In this document: positions 44,798 through 54,203 of the stretch, in pieces
Numbering within the stretch: position 1 is the stretch's first letter
Layout: each line of letters starts with the position of its first letter
Assembly: GCA_021810905.1 (NCBI GenBank)
Contig: JAJZQH010000002.1
Coordinates: 1-64,000 of the forward strand
Reading direction: 5' to 3'
DNA length: 64,000 nucleotides
Source: a bacterium
Lineage (GTDB): Bacteria > UBA10199 > 2-02-FULL-44-16 > JAAZCA01
Notes under the pieces: generated by a model
Database searches by the model: none
Seen by the model: the letters and a program-made list of their open reading frames with translations, nothing else
Told to the model about the DNA's origin: nothing
Position numbers and translations under genes: made by a program

Positions 44798-45021
44798 CTC
44801 AAGGATTAACCAAATTCTATTGAATTATCCTTGAATGAGTGGCCTTAACTCATTTAGCTTCTTTCTGACTCATTCCGATTATTCCTTCCATGTCTACACC
44901 CTCCCAAAAGGAGACATTTTCCATTGGCTAACACACGTGCTGAGGAATTATTTGCCTCCGGGCCCCTGTTTTGCTAGGGATGGCGAGCTCCGGCCATCTG
45001 CGGCCGCCAAGAGAGGCCAAC

Positions 45022-46431
45022 ATGCCTACTGATATTCGCACGCTGCTGGAGGCCCATTCAGGCCGTCAGCATGAAATCTTCGGAAGGACCGTCAATCCTC
45101 AGCTCGTTCGCGTGCTGCGCACCATCGGCTTCGATCGCAATTACGTGCGCGCAGAGGGCCCGCTGCTCTACGACGCCGACGGAAACGATTACCTCGACCT
45201 GCTCTCCGGCTACGGCGTTTTTGCGCTGGGCCGCAATCATCCCAGGATTTTAAAGGCGCTGCATGAAGCCCTCGATCTTTCCTACCCCAACATGGTGCAG
45301 ATGGATGCGCCGCTCGCGGCCGGGCTCCTTGCGGAGCGCATACTCACGTACATGCCCGAGGGCGTTGATACGGTCTTCTTCACCAATTCCGGCACCGAGG
45401 CGAACGAGGGCGCGATAAAATTCGCGCGCAAGGCGACCGGACGCACAAGGATCATTTATTGGGATCACGCGTTTCACGGGCTCACTACCGGATCGCTCTC
45501 AATGAACGGCGGTGCGGAATTCAGAAAAGGATTTGGAGATCTGTTGCCTGGCGCGACAAAAATCCCGATGGGCGATCTCGACGCGCTGGAATCGGAGCTC
45601 AAAAAGGGTGACGTTGCCGCATTTTTCTTCGAGCCGGTTCAGGGAAAGGGCGTCTTCGTCGCCGACCCCTCCTTCTATCCTGCGGCGCAGACGCTCTGCA
45701 GAAAACACGGCGCACTGCTCATATGCGACGAGGTGCAGACGGGCTTCGGCCGCACTGGAAAGATGTTCGCGCATGAACATTGGGGGCTCGCGCCTGACAT
45801 CGTCACCATGGCAAAGGCGCTCTCGGGAGGCTTCGTGCCGGTCGGCGCGATCTGCTATCGCCGCTGGATCTACGACAAGGTCTTCACGGATATGGAACAC
45901 TGTGTAGTGCACTCAAACACGTTCGGCAGGAATATACTCGCGATGGCAGCGGGACTCGCGTCGCTCGATATCATCGAAGAGGAACGGCTTGTAGAGAATG
46001 CCGCGCTCATGGGACAGCTGATCATGGACGGGGTGCGCGAGATGAGCGGCCGCTTCGAGATGCTCTCTGAGGTGCGCGGCCTGGGACTCATGATAGGCAT
46101 CGAGTTCGGCGAGCCGCGTTCCCTCACTCTGAAGGCCGGGTGGAAGCTCGTGCACGCAATGAACCAGAGCCTCTTCGGTCAGATGATAACTGTCCCGCTC
46201 ATGAAGGAACACCGTATCCTCACGCAGGTCGCGGGACATCACCTCGATGTCGTGAAACTCCTGCCGCCGCTCGTGATCGACGAGTCGCACGTGGGCCGTT
46301 TCCTCAATGCATTCGAGAGCGTGATGAAGGAGTGCCACAAATTTCCCGGCAGCGCATGGAAGGTCACCAAGGATCTTGCGGCGGCTGCCGCTCGATCCGG
46401 AAGGACCGCAAAGGAAGAAGCGGCGACATGA
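45022..46431 (+). CDS. Class-III PLP aminotransferase
   Basis: 469 aa from the ATG at 45022 ([14 protein letters not shown]) with GAGAGG upstream. Fold type [49 protein letters not shown], the PLP Lys in [14 protein letters not shown], and HSNTFGRN. It resembles the acetylornithine/4-aminobutyrate group in overall pattern, with an unusual opening [23 protein letters not shown]. Amino donor and acceptor cannot be decided. The stop codon overlaps the start of the outer-membrane protein gene (ATGA). Confidence 0.9.
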   Translation: MPTDIRTLLEAHSGRQHEIFGRTVNPQLVRVLRTIGFDRNYVRAEGPLLYDADGNDYLDLLSGYGVFALGRNHPRILKALHEALDLSYPNMVQMDAPLAAGLLAERILTYMPEGVDTVFFTNSGTEANEGAIKFARKATGRTRIIYWDHAFHGLTTGSLSMNGGAEFRKGFGDLLPGATKIPMGDLDALESELKKGDVAAFFFEPVQGKGVFVADPSFYPAAQTLCRKHGALLICDEVQTGFGRTGKMFAHEHWGLAPDIVTMAKALSGGFVPVGAICYRRWIYDKVFTDMEHCVVHSNTFGRNILAMAAGLASLDIIEEERLVENAALMGQLIMDGVREMSGRFEMLSEVRGLGLMIGIEFGEPRSLTLKAGWKLVHAMNQSLFGQMITVPLMKEHRILTQVAGHHLDVVKLLPPLVIDESHVGRFLNAFESVMKECHKFPGSAWKVTKDLAAAAARSGRTAKEEAAT

Positions 46432-47216
46432 TGCGAGTCAGGTCAGTCAATCCAGTCAGGCGAGATAAACCATCCTTGAGCGTCGTTTTTCTCGCCTGTC
46501 TCGCGCTTCTCGTTTTTCTGGCGAACGATGTAATCGCCATGCAGCCCCCTCACAAGATCAAGCAGCCTCAGCAAGAGCTGGAACGGGTTGCAACGCCTGC
46601 GCCTGCGGCGTCTGAAACAAAATCCGAAGAAAAAAAAGGCGATGAGAAATCCCTGCTTCACGACGCGCTCGATCGCGGGTATCGTTTTTCCAAGCGGATG
46701 CAGAGCGAATTCGGCGTGTTCGGCGGCGATTACCTGGGTGACGAGTGGTATAACACGTGGGACGCCGGCGGGCGCTACTTCCTGCACCTCAACAACACCT
46801 TCGCCGTCGGCGGCGAATATATGTACTCTCCGATACGCGCCGACAGCTCCGGCGACTTCGGCAAGAACCTGACGACGAAACATGGCCATACCATCGACGC
46901 GCAACTGCTCATCTCCAACGACGCCGCGTTCCGTTCCGGAAAATCGGTGATCGAATGCGACCTCATGCTCTCTGTGGGCGGCGGCTCGATGAAGATCGGC
47001 TCAAAGTGGTACTGGATGGGCGTCATCGGCGGCGGGCTCAAGATCTACACGCCGCTTCCGTGGTTTGCTGTGCGATTCGACGTTAATTCCTATCTGCACC
47101 CAACGCCAAAGCCTACTGGCGATGCGTTCAATGCAGATCTTGTCATCAATCTAGGCACTTCATTCCTGTTCCCGATCAAGAAGGCAAAGGACGATACGGG
47201 CCAGGAGCAACAGTAG
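46428..47216 (+). CDS. Predicted outer-membrane beta-barrel protein
   Basis: 262 aa. The start overlaps the upstream stop (ATGA). Signal peptide with hydrophobic core SVVFLACLALLVFLANDVIA, then a ~35-residue Pro/Glu/Lys-rich linker, then alternating aromatic strands: GRYFLHLNNTFAVGGEYMYSP, HTIDAQLLISNDAAF, KWYWMGVIGGGLKIYTP, WFAVRFDVNSYLHP, LVINLGTSFLFP. About eight strands, as in small OmpA/OmpX-size barrels. Function not evident. Confidence 0.78.
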   Translation: MMRVRSVNPVRRDKPSLSVVFLACLALLVFLANDVIAMQPPHKIKQPQQELERVATPAPAASETKSEEKKGDEKSLLHDALDRGYRFSKRMQSEFGVFGGDYLGDEWYNTWDAGGRYFLHLNNTFAVGGEYMYSPIRADSSGDFGKNLTTKHGHTIDAQLLISNDAAFRSGKSVIECDLMLSVGGGSMKIGSKWYWMGVIGGGLKIYTPLPWFAVRFDVNSYLHPTPKPTGDAFNADLVINLGTSFLFPIKKAKDDTGQEQQ

Positions 47217-47267
47217 CGCCTGTCGAGAATTTTTTTCAAGATCGCGAGCCTTTGCTCAATTGCGCCG

Positions 47268-47720
47268 CTAGAAATTCAGGATAACCGCCGATACCTTGCC
47301 GTCATCATCCGGAGCGCTTACCTCCTCAGTGGCTTCGAGGGCCGCTGACTCCGGTTCGCCGGCAAGGTAGAGTGTTCCGCTCACCAGAAGCTGCGCACCC
47401 TTTGGAACCCGAATCTCTGGAAACGAAAAGGAGCCCAGGCCGTCGAACGTGTCCATCGCGATCATGCTTGTGGGATCGTTCTTCAACGAAATCTCTACAA
47501 GAAGTCCGGTGATGTCGGCCTTTGCGCCGCAGGAATCGCACGCCGCCCTGCCGCTGATGCCTATCGTTACTAGATCAACCTTGTTATATTGAAGAAGGTT
47601 CCCCTCCAGCGTCGAGCTGTGGACTCCTCCAGAACCGGAACACCCCGTAGCGATCCAAAATAAAGAAGCAACTGCAATGGCTATGAAACCCGCCGCCGTC
47701 CTCGCGAAGAAGAGCTGCAT
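47268..47720 (-). CDS. Lipoprotein, unrecognised
   Basis: 150 aa from the ATG at 47720, with GGAGGT 4 bp upstream. Signal peptide MQLFFARTAAGFIAIAVASLF and lipobox IATGC, then Ser/Gly. The mature part is beta-rich with one CDSC pair (RAACDSCGAKADI) that could bind metal or form a disulfide. No family recognised. Convergent with the outer-membrane protein gene, 51 bp apart. Confidence 0.75.
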   Translation of the reverse strand: MQLFFARTAAGFIAIAVASLFWIATGCSGSGGVHSSTLEGNLLQYNKVDLVTIGISGRAACDSCGAKADITGLLVEISLKNDPTSMIAMDTFDGLGSFSFPEIRVPKGAQLLVSGTLYLAGEPESAALEATEEVSAPDDDGKVSAVILNF

Positions 47721-47789
47721 GAATACCTCCGCCATAATAGTAACCCATAATTGACATCCGTGGCAATCGCCGTTACAGAGAATTCAAAA

Positions 47790-47828
47790 TCGCCAGCAAC
47801 GCCAGCAAAGCGAGAAACGCAAGCAACG
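47790..47828. repeat. GCAAGCAACG-type short repeats (second locus)
   Basis: CGCCAGCAACGCCAGCAAAG and following words, closely matching the array at 18148-18240, just upstream of the deoxyhypusine-synthase-like gene. No inverted arms of note here. Confidence 0.55.
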
Positions 47829-47850
47829 AAAATCGCCACGGAGGATCATC

Positions 47851-48969
47851 ATGAGTTCACCAAAGTTCACGTTCCTTGAAAAGCCTTCGGCGCACGTCTT
47901 TCCAACTCTCTCCGCCGAACAGCGGGCGCAGAAGGAGCGCCTCTTCGCTCCCAAGGTCAAGCAGATCGACCTGGACAAGATCGATTCCATAGACGCGCTC
48001 GTCGACGCGTACAGCGGTGCATCCATTCAGGCGCGCAACATCGGCCGCTGCGCCGAGGTGCTGGAGCGAATGGTCACCGACGAGGACAGGCCGACCATAT
48101 TGCTCGGTCTCGCAGGGCCGCTCGTGGCGGCGGGGCTGCGCAAGGTCATCCGCGATATGATAGAGCATAAGCTCGTGGACGTGATCGTCTCCACGGGCGC
48201 CATCCTCTATCAGGACTTTTACCAGGCGCAGGGCTTTCCGCATGCAGTCGGCACGCCTGACGCCGACGACCGCGCGCTGAGGGATCTCTACATCGACCGC
48301 ATCTACGATACGTACGTCGATGAAGAACTCTTCTGGCGGCTCGATTGCTCCGTGGGCGCGTTCACGGATTCGCTCGCGCCCGGCCGCTATTCGAGCAGGC
48401 AGTTTCTTGAAATTCTCGGCCACACCATCAAGGACCCCAATTCCATACTCGGCGCTGCCGCGCGAAACGGCGTGCCGGTCTTTTCACCCGCGCTCAATGA
48501 TTCGTCTCTCGGCATCGGCCTCACCGAACACTATCACCGCTGCCTGCAGGAGGGCCGCGAGAGCGTCGTGATCGATTCTATCAGAGACAACTACGAGCTC
48601 ACGCAGATCGTGGTGAAGTCCCCGGCGACTTCCGCGATATACGTAGCCGGCGGCGTGCCCAAGAACTTCATCAATGATTCGGTGGTCATGGCCTACATCT
48701 TCGGCCTCGACACCGGCGGGCACCGCTACGCGATACAGATGACCACGGATTCCCCGCACTGGGGCGGTCTCTCCGGGTCTACCCTCTCAGAGGCAACGAG
48801 CTGGGGCAAGGTGAGCAAGAAGGCGACGCACAGCATGGCATTCGTTGAGCCGTCGGTATCGCTGCCGCTCGTCGCTGGAAGCGTGATCAAGAAGGGGAGC
48901 GCGAAGAATCGCAAGCGCCTCGCCTTCGAGTGGAACACGCCCTATCTGAAATCGATAAAGCCGGTGTGA
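47851..48969 (+). CDS. Deoxyhypusine-synthase-like protein
   Basis: 372 aa, GGAGGATC upstream. Matches the DHS fold: LLGLAGPLVAAGLRKVIRDM, VDVIVSTGAILYQDFYQ, PVFSPALNDSSLGIGL, VAGGVPKNFIND, and SEATSWGKVS with the Lys that carries the aminobutyl intermediate. Eukaryotes and archaea use DHS to modify eIF5A; bacteria have no eIF5A, and bacterial relatives act on free polyamines (for example homospermidine synthesis) or are unknown. Active-site residues look intact. Placed before mnmG on the opposite strand. Confidence 0.92.
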   Translation: MSSPKFTFLEKPSAHVFPTLSAEQRAQKERLFAPKVKQIDLDKIDSIDALVDAYSGASIQARNIGRCAEVLERMVTDEDRPTILLGLAGPLVAAGLRKVIRDMIEHKLVDVIVSTGAILYQDFYQAQGFPHAVGTPDADDRALRDLYIDRIYDTYVDEELFWRLDCSVGAFTDSLAPGRYSSRQFLEILGHTIKDPNSILGAAARNGVPVFSPALNDSSLGIGLTEHYHRCLQEGRESVVIDSIRDNYELTQIVVKSPATSAIYVAGGVPKNFINDSVVMAYIFGLDTGGHRYAIQMTTDSPHWGGLSGSTLSEATSWGKVSKKATHSMAFVEPSVSLPLVAGSVIKKGSAKNRKRLAFEWNTPYLKSIKPV

Positions 48970-49018
48970 TCTCGGTATCGCTGCGTGACTCCGTCGTCCA
49001 TCGAGCGATCTTCTTTTT

Positions 49019-50968
49019 TCACCTCCGCGCGAGCGCGATCATCAGCACCGAGACCGCGGCCGGCGTCACTCCTGGTATGCGCGATGCCTGGGCGAGAGTC
49101 GCGGGCCTTATGCGCGTAAGCTTCTCCCTTACCTCTGAAGAGAGACCGTGCGCCTTTGAATAATCAAAATCGTTCGGCACTCCGGCGCACTCAAGTTCCG
49201 TGAGCCTGCGCACGAGATCGCGTTCGGCCTCGATGTATCCGGCATACTTGATTTCAACCTCGGCGCGGAATTGTGTTTCCTCGGTGATGCGTGAGAGATC
49301 GTCCGGAGCGAAATTCTTCATCACGGATGCGAGTGAAAGCTCGGGCCTCGACACGAGCTCCGCGAGCGTCATCGGCTTCTTGAGTGAGGCGCTTCCAAGT
49401 CCAGTTACCGCATCGTTCGTATTCGCCGTAGGAGAGACAACCGTCTCCCTGAGTATCGATATGGTGCGCGCTACCGAATCTTCCATCTGCTTGAAGATGC
49501 GCCACCGCTTGTCGCCGATCAGCCCAACTTCCTTTGCGATCGGCGTGAGCCTTGACGCGGCATTGTCCTCGCGCAAGAGCAGCCTGTGTTCAGCGCGCGA
49601 CGTGAACATGCGGTACGGCTCCTCTGTCCCCTTTGTCACTAGGTCATCTATGAGCACGCCGATGTAGGCTTGGTCGCGCCTGAGAACGAGCGGCTCCTTT
49701 CCGCGTAGCGAAAGCGTCGCGTTGATGCCGGCCATGAGCCCCTGCGCCGCGGCCTCTTCATAGCCAGAAGTGCCGTTGACCTGGCCGGCGAGATACAGGC
49801 CTGCCACGCGCTTTGTCTCGAGCGTCGCGTACAGCTGCGTCGGCGGTGCAAAATCGTATTCCACTGCATAGCCTGGCTGCACTATGCGCGCCCGCTCAAG
49901 CCCGGGAATCGTGGACAGCATCGCATATTGCACGTCGAGCGGAAGCGACGTGGAGAGCCCGTTGATATAGATCCAATCCGTATCGAGCCCCTCGGGCTCC
50001 AGGAAGAGCTGATGCCTCTCCTTGTCCGCGAATCGCACCACCTTGTCTTCTATCGACGGGCAATAGCGCGGACCTGTACCCTTTATCTTCCCCGCAAAGA
50101 GCGGCGAGCGATCGAGATTCGCGCGTATGATCTCGTGCGTATTATGATTCGTGTACGTGATGTGACATGCGAGCTGCCGCAGCTCGTTAGTTATCTCGTC
50201 ATGGGAGAAGCGCGGCCTGGGCATATCGCCATCCTGCCGCTCGCATCGTTCGAAGTCGATCGAATCGGACGCGATGCGGGGGCAAGTACCGGTCTTCAAG
50301 CGGCCGAGTTGAAATCCAATCCCTCGCAGCGAATTCGAGATCCCCGCGCTCGCATGATCGCCGATGCGGCCGCCGGATTTTGACTCCATGCCGAAGTGGA
50401 GCAGCCCGTTCATGAACGTGCCCGCTGACACGATGACGCGCGCGGCCTCGATCTTGGTTGCCCCTCCTTTGTAAGCCTGCCTGCCGGACAGGCAGGGTGG
50501 AGTAAGGGGAGGTAGATCACGATCTACCCCTCCTAACCTCCCCTTACAAAGGGGAGGGACCACAGTTACCCCTTGCACACATCCATCGCACACGGGGATA
50601 TCAATGACCTCAGCCTCAAGGATATCGAGATTAGACTGCGCCTCCAGCACGCCGCGCATGTAGAGGTGATAGCGCCGCCGGTCTGACTGGCAGCGCGTGG
50701 CGCGCACCGCAGGCCCCTTGCTCATGTTGAGGCGGCGGTACTGAATCCCGGTTGCATCCGCGGCGCGGCCCATCTCCCCGCCGAGCGCATCGATCTCACG
50801 CACGATGTGGCCCTTGGCGAGCCCGCCTATCGCAGGGTTGCAGCTCATCGCGGCAATCGTATCGAGCCGCCCGGTGACAAGGCACACGTGTGCATCCATA
50901 CGCGCGGCCGCGAGGGCCGCCTCGCAGCCGGCATGGCCCGCGCCTATTATGACGATGTCGTATTGCAT
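49019..50968 (-). CDS. mnmG: tRNA uridine-5-carboxymethylaminomethyl modification enzyme MnmG
   Basis: 649 aa. FAD-binding [73 protein letters not shown], and the C-terminal [12 protein letters not shown] motif. With MnmE it forms cmnm5U/nm5U at the wobble base of several tRNAs. Residues ~137-170 ([18 protein letters not shown]...AYKGG) are encoded by a palindromic element inserted in frame between two strands of the region just before the conserved [13 protein letters not shown]; without it the length would be about 615 aa, normal for MnmG. Catalytic parts are intact, so the protein is probably functional. Confidence 0.96.
   Translation of the reverse strand: MQYDIVIIGAGHAGCEAALAAARMDAHVCLVTGRLDTIAAMSCNPAIGGLAKGHIVREIDALGGEMGRAADATGIQYRRLNMSKGPAVRATRCQSDRRRYHLYMRGVLEAQSNLDILEAEVIDIPVCDGCVQGVTVVPPLCKGRLGGVDRDLPPLTPPCLSGRQAYKGGATKIEAARVIVSAGTFMNGLLHFGMESKSGGRIGDHASAGISNSLRGIGFQLGRLKTGTCPRIASDSIDFERCERQDGDMPRPRFSHDEITNELRQLACHITYTNHNTHEIIRANLDRSPLFAGKIKGTGPRYCPSIEDKVVRFADKERHQLFLEPEGLDTDWIYINGLSTSLPLDVQYAMLSTIPGLERARIVQPGYAVEYDFAPPTQLYATLETKRVAGLYLAGQVNGTSGYEEAAAQGLMAGINATLSLRGKEPLVLRRDQAYIGVLIDDLVTKGTEEPYRMFTSRAEHRLLLREDNAASRLTPIAKEVGLIGDKRWRIFKQMEDSVARTISILRETVVSPTANTNDAVTGLGSASLKKPMTLAELVSRPELSLASVMKNFAPDDLSRITEETQFRAEVEIKYAGYIEAERDLVRRLTELECAGVPNDFDYSKAHGLSSEVREKLTRIRPATLAQASRIPGVTPAAVSVLMIALARR
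50461..50558. repeat. Palindromic element copy 6, in frame inside mnmG
   Basis: CCCCTCCTTTGTAAG, an inner GCCTGCCTGCCGGACAGGCAGG hairpin, GGGGAGGTAGATC / GATCTACCCCTCC and a terminal CCCCTTACAAAGGGG hairpin. On the coding strand it is read LCKG...GVDR, with no stop in this frame. The inner hairpin is shared with copy 1. Confidence 0.92.
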
Positions 50969-51011
50969 CAGGCAGAGGCGTTTACTTGCGGAAGACGGGA
51001 ATTACAATAAA

Positions 51012-51039
51012 AAAGGCCCCGGGAGGACCCGGGGCCTTT
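51012..51039 (-). terminator. Rho-independent terminator
   Basis: Perfect 12-bp stem AAAGGCCCCGGG / CCCGGGGCCTTT with an AGGA loop; on the minus strand it is followed by TTTTTTATTG. It ends the lipoprotein transcript starting at 52480, before the mnmG start at 50968. Confidence 0.9.
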
Positions 51040-51061
51040 CAGTATCCGACGACTCGCTGAC

Positions 51062-52480
51062 TCAGAACGCCTCGAATATCAGGTACTGCAGCACCCTCTC
51101 CTGCGGCCAGAAGCCGAGGGTGGGGCATGTGTCAGCCGTGTGATATGAAGAATAAGTAGCTGTACCGCCGTTGGTACCGATGCCCATCGAGACCGTCAGA
51201 GGACGATTGTCGAGGCCATCGACCGCGTTGGCGCCCGTACCGCCGGCGATCCAGATGTTGGGGCTCTCGCCGGTATGCGGCCCTGTCATACGCGCCCATG
51301 CACCCAGAAAATCTCCCACCGGTATCGTCTCGTCGGCATTGAGCGCGCCGGTCACCGTGGTGTATCCGGTCGCTCCTCCGATGCAATCAGCGGTCGGGTT
51401 CCCAGCAACCGTGCCGGCTGTATTTGCGTTGACCGTCACGGTCTTTAGCCAGCTCTTCATACCAGCATTATTGACGATGGCGTTTGGCGTCTCGCCTCCG
51501 TCTCCTACCTTTGCAAGCCCAATTGCACCGGGTATCGTCGCGCTGTCCGGATCGCCTTCAAACTTCATGACCTGCGGGAAGGCCTGCTCCATATTGTCGT
51601 AGGCGCGATCTGTCACGTAGATCCTGCCGCCGGCGTTCACATACTCCTGCAGCACCGCCTTGTAGGTGGCAGTGTCCGTGCCGAAATCGCCGCAGTTCAG
51701 GAAGACGATGTCAAATACCGGCGCGCCGCTCACCACGAGCTTCTTGTTTCCGTTGAGATACGTGGTCCAGTCGTCGTAGGTAAGGCTGGCCGCGTTTTCC
51801 ACGGGAGTCTCTGTGGTTGTTCCGTTGATAATGGTGAGGTTAGTGCCGAACTCGGAGCCGTAGACGAACGTGCCTGAGGTGGAATCAACTCTGCCGTAAC
51901 TGCCGTTGACCGTATCCGTGTGATCGCTGTCAGCAAGCTTTGCCAGCACGTCCTGCATGCGGTCCCACGAACCCGTCACCACTGCAACCTTCGGCCAGGT
52001 CGTAGTGCCGCCGCCGAATGTGGTGGATGAGGTGGGAAGGGCGCACGGATCTGCGGTGCAGTTAAGTGGCTGCACCATCCGCAGATTACCCTTCATGAAA
52101 ACTAACTGGGTAGGGTTGGTGGTGACTGTGGAGGTATCGATGACGAGCGAGCCATTCGCTCCGGAGCATCCAGCCGCAACGGACTGATCGGCTGCTGCCG
52201 GATCTTCGCACTGCGTGCCGTCGGGCGCGGTAATCACCTTTGCGTACGTACGCGTGGCCTTTGCAACCTGTGCCGCCACCTGCGCGCCAGGCAGATATAC
52301 AGTAACGCCAGGCATTGGGTCGCCGTTTGCGGAAAGGACGGTGCCGGTCACCGACTTCGCGGCGTTTAAGCCTCCTCCGCCGCCACCGCCGCCGCCACCG
52401 CTATCTCCTCCGCCGCACGCTGCGAGCGAGAGGGACAACGCTGCTGCAGCACAGACAAAACAAATCAGTTTTCTCTTCAT
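51062..52480 (-). CDS. Large lipoprotein with carboxypeptidase-regulatory-like N-domain
   Basis: 472 aa, AGGGGG upstream. Signal peptide with lipobox LSLAAC, then a Gly-rich spacer. Residues ~42-110 look like a carboxypeptidase-regulatory-like fold (SVTGTVLSANGDPMPGVTVYLPG). The rest contains alternating strands and helices with DIVFLNCGDFG and EYVNAGGRIYVTDRAYDNM, resembling a glutamine-amidotransferase-like/ThuA-type fold that binds but has no clear catalytic triad; several Cys pairs suggest disulfides. Probably exposed in the periplasm or at the surface. Ends at a strong terminator. Confidence 0.8.
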   Translation of the reverse strand: MKRKLICFVCAAAALSLSLAACGGGDSGGGGGGGGGGLNAAKSVTGTVLSANGDPMPGVTVYLPGAQVAAQVAKATRTYAKVITAPDGTQCEDPAAADQSVAAGCSGANGSLVIDTSTVTTNPTQLVFMKGNLRMVQPLNCTADPCALPTSSTTFGGGTTTWPKVAVVTGSWDRMQDVLAKLADSDHTDTVNGSYGRVDSTSGTFVYGSEFGTNLTIINGTTTETPVENAASLTYDDWTTYLNGNKKLVVSGAPVFDIVFLNCGDFGTDTATYKAVLQEYVNAGGRIYVTDRAYDNMEQAFPQVMKFEGDPDSATIPGAIGLAKVGDGGETPNAIVNNAGMKSWLKTVTVNANTAGTVAGNPTADCIGGATGYTTVTGALNADETIPVGDFLGAWARMTGPHTGESPNIWIAGGTGANAVDGLDNRPLTVSMGIGTNGGTATYSSYHTADTCPTLGFWPQERVLQYLIFEAF

Positions 52481-52601
52481 GAAGCCCCCTTTTGTTGAAA
52501 AGTGACAAGACTGCTAGCACGTTATCGTTCAAAGGAAAAGTTCAAATATCTCGGCTGCCGAAAATTGGGGTGGCGGACAGGAAGGCCGCAACCCGCAGGC
52601 G

Positions 52602-54089
52602 TCACTTGCCTATGCAGAACCTCGAAAAAATCCTGTCCAGCAGCTCGTCCGTGGTGACTTCTCCGGTAATGGAACCGAGCGCATCCTGCGCCGAACGCAG
52701 GTGCTGCGCGATGCATTCGATTGGATCGTTGGCGGCGAGCGCGTCCGAACCGCCCTTCAGCGCCGTGAGCGCATCGTCCAGCGCTGCCTTGTGGCGCGCC
52801 GACGTGACAATCGCGGATTCGTGCGCTCCCGCGATGTTGTCTTCTGAAAGCACGGCAGCTGCAAGACGGGCCGAGAGATCATCCATGCCCATGCCCGTGA
52901 GGGCGGAGATGCGAAGCGGAATTCCCTGCGCATCGTGCGACGGCAACTTGAGCCGCTCAGGCAGATCGGATTTGTTGATGATCGTGATCGCAGGCCGCGC
53001 ACATACGCACGCCATCACCTCTTCGTCTTCCTTTCCGAACTCCCTTGAACCATCGAAGACAGCCAGCACGAGGTCCGCCAGCGCTATCTCCTCGCGCGTG
53101 CGCGCTATACCTAGCGCCTCCACCTCGCAGCCTGCATCGCGCACGCCGGCGGTGTCTCGCAGCCTGAATTCAACGCCGCCTATCTGCACGCGCTCCTCGA
53201 TCACGTCGCGCGTGGTGCCTGGCTCGTGATGGACGAGGGCGCGATCGCGGCCCGCGAGACGGTTCATCAGGCTGGACTTTCCGGAATTCGGCCTGCCCAC
53301 AATGGCAACGCGAACGCCGTCGCGTATCATCCTCCCGCATCCGTAGGTAGCCGTCAGCTTTTTCACGCGCGACGCGACGTCGTTTATGCGATCCGCGATA
53401 TCGCCGCACCACTGTTCTATCCCCTCTTCGGGAAAATCTATCGACGCCTCCACAACAGCCCTGATATCGGCAAGCCTCGACCCGGCCTCGCGAACCTCGG
53501 CCGAGAGGCGGCCCTCCAGCTGCTCGGATGCCTGCCTCGCCCCGCGCTCGCTTGTTGCGCCTATCAGGTCCGCAACCGCCTCTGCCTGGGCGAGGTCGAG
53601 CTTGCCCGCGAGAAAGGCCCGGCGCGTGAATTCTCCCGGAGCTGCGATCCTCGCACCTGCGGCACCGCAGGCCTCTAGAATGCGCGAGAGGATTATCTGC
53701 GATCCGTGGCAGGATATCTCCACGACGTCGTCGCCTGTATAGGTATGGGGGGATGGCATGAAGACGGCGAGGGCCTTGTCGTGAAAACCGTGAAGCGTGA
53801 TCCGTGATCCGTGAATCGTATCAGTAATTCCCCTCCTTTGTAAGGAGGGGTTAGGGGAGGTAGAGACTGTACGATCTACCCCCTCCGACTCCCCCTTACA
53901 AAGGGGGAGAGTTATGCTTCCCAGATAAAGTTTTCTTGCTTCAAATTGCGACGGATGGACGCGGCCGCGCCACAGCGCAGTCAGGACCTCCCTTGCCCTG
54001 GGTCCGCTAATGCGCACCACTCCGATGCCGCCCGCGCCCGGAGGCGTGGCGATGGCGCAGATGGTATCCTCTGCCGCTTTGGTCGTCAT
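52602..54089 (-). CDS. mnmE: tRNA modification GTPase MnmE (TrmE)
   Basis: 495 aa from the ATG at 54089 (MTTKAAEDTICAIATPPG). N-terminal folate-binding domain, helical domain, then the G domain: P-loop GRPNSGKSSLMN, EPGTTRDV, DTAG, NKSD, and the C-terminal FCIGK motif with the essential Cys. MnmE is the partner of MnmG in wobble-uridine modification. Residues ~61-87 (LPLCKGESEGVDR...LQRRGI) come from a palindromic element and the next ~15 from GTGATCC-type short repeats, so ~40 residues are added to the N-domain before GFHDKALAVFMPSPHTYTG. Typical length without it is ~455. Confidence 0.95.
   Translation of the reverse strand: MTTKAAEDTICAIATPPGAGGIGVVRISGPRAREVLTALWRGRVHPSQFEARKLYLGSITLPLCKGESEGVDRTVSTSPNPSLQRRGITDTIHGSRITLHGFHDKALAVFMPSPHTYTGDDVVEISCHGSQIILSRILEACGAAGARIAAPGEFTRRAFLAGKLDLAQAEAVADLIGATSERGARQASEQLEGRLSAEVREAGSRLADIRAVVEASIDFPEEGIEQWCGDIADRINDVASRVKKLTATYGCGRMIRDGVRVAIVGRPNSGKSSLMNRLAGRDRALVHHEPGTTRDVIEERVQIGGVEFRLRDTAGVRDAGCEVEALGIARTREEIALADLVLAVFDGSREFGKEDEEVMACVCARPAITIINKSDLPERLKLPSHDAQGIPLRISALTGMGMDDLSARLAAAVLSEDNIAGAHESAIVTSARHKAALDDALTALKGGSDALAANDPIECIAQHLRSAQDALGSITGEVTTDELLDRIFSRFCIGK
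53830..53909. repeat. Palindromic element copy 7, in frame inside mnmE
   Basis: CCCCTCCTTTGTAAGGAGGGG, TTAGGGGAGGTAGA, TCTACCCCCTCC and CCCCCTTACAAAGGGGG. Same orientation and the same reading frame (LCKG...GVDR) relative to the host gene as the copy in mnmG. GTGATCC-like heptamers (53789-53820) adjoin it on the left. Confidence 0.92.
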
Positions 54090-54203
54090 GATCGGAACGG
54101 GACTTATCGCCCGCAAGCAGTCGGTGTCAACAGCGCAACTCCGGTTGCGCAAAGCCCGGGCCTCTGCTAGAGGAGCGCCTTATTGTCTTTCCGGAGCTGA
54201 AGG

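Noticed and set aside
46140-46427. Longer N-terminus for the outer-membrane protein
   Set aside because: Overlaps the aminotransferase gene in another frame; the signal peptide begins after 46428.
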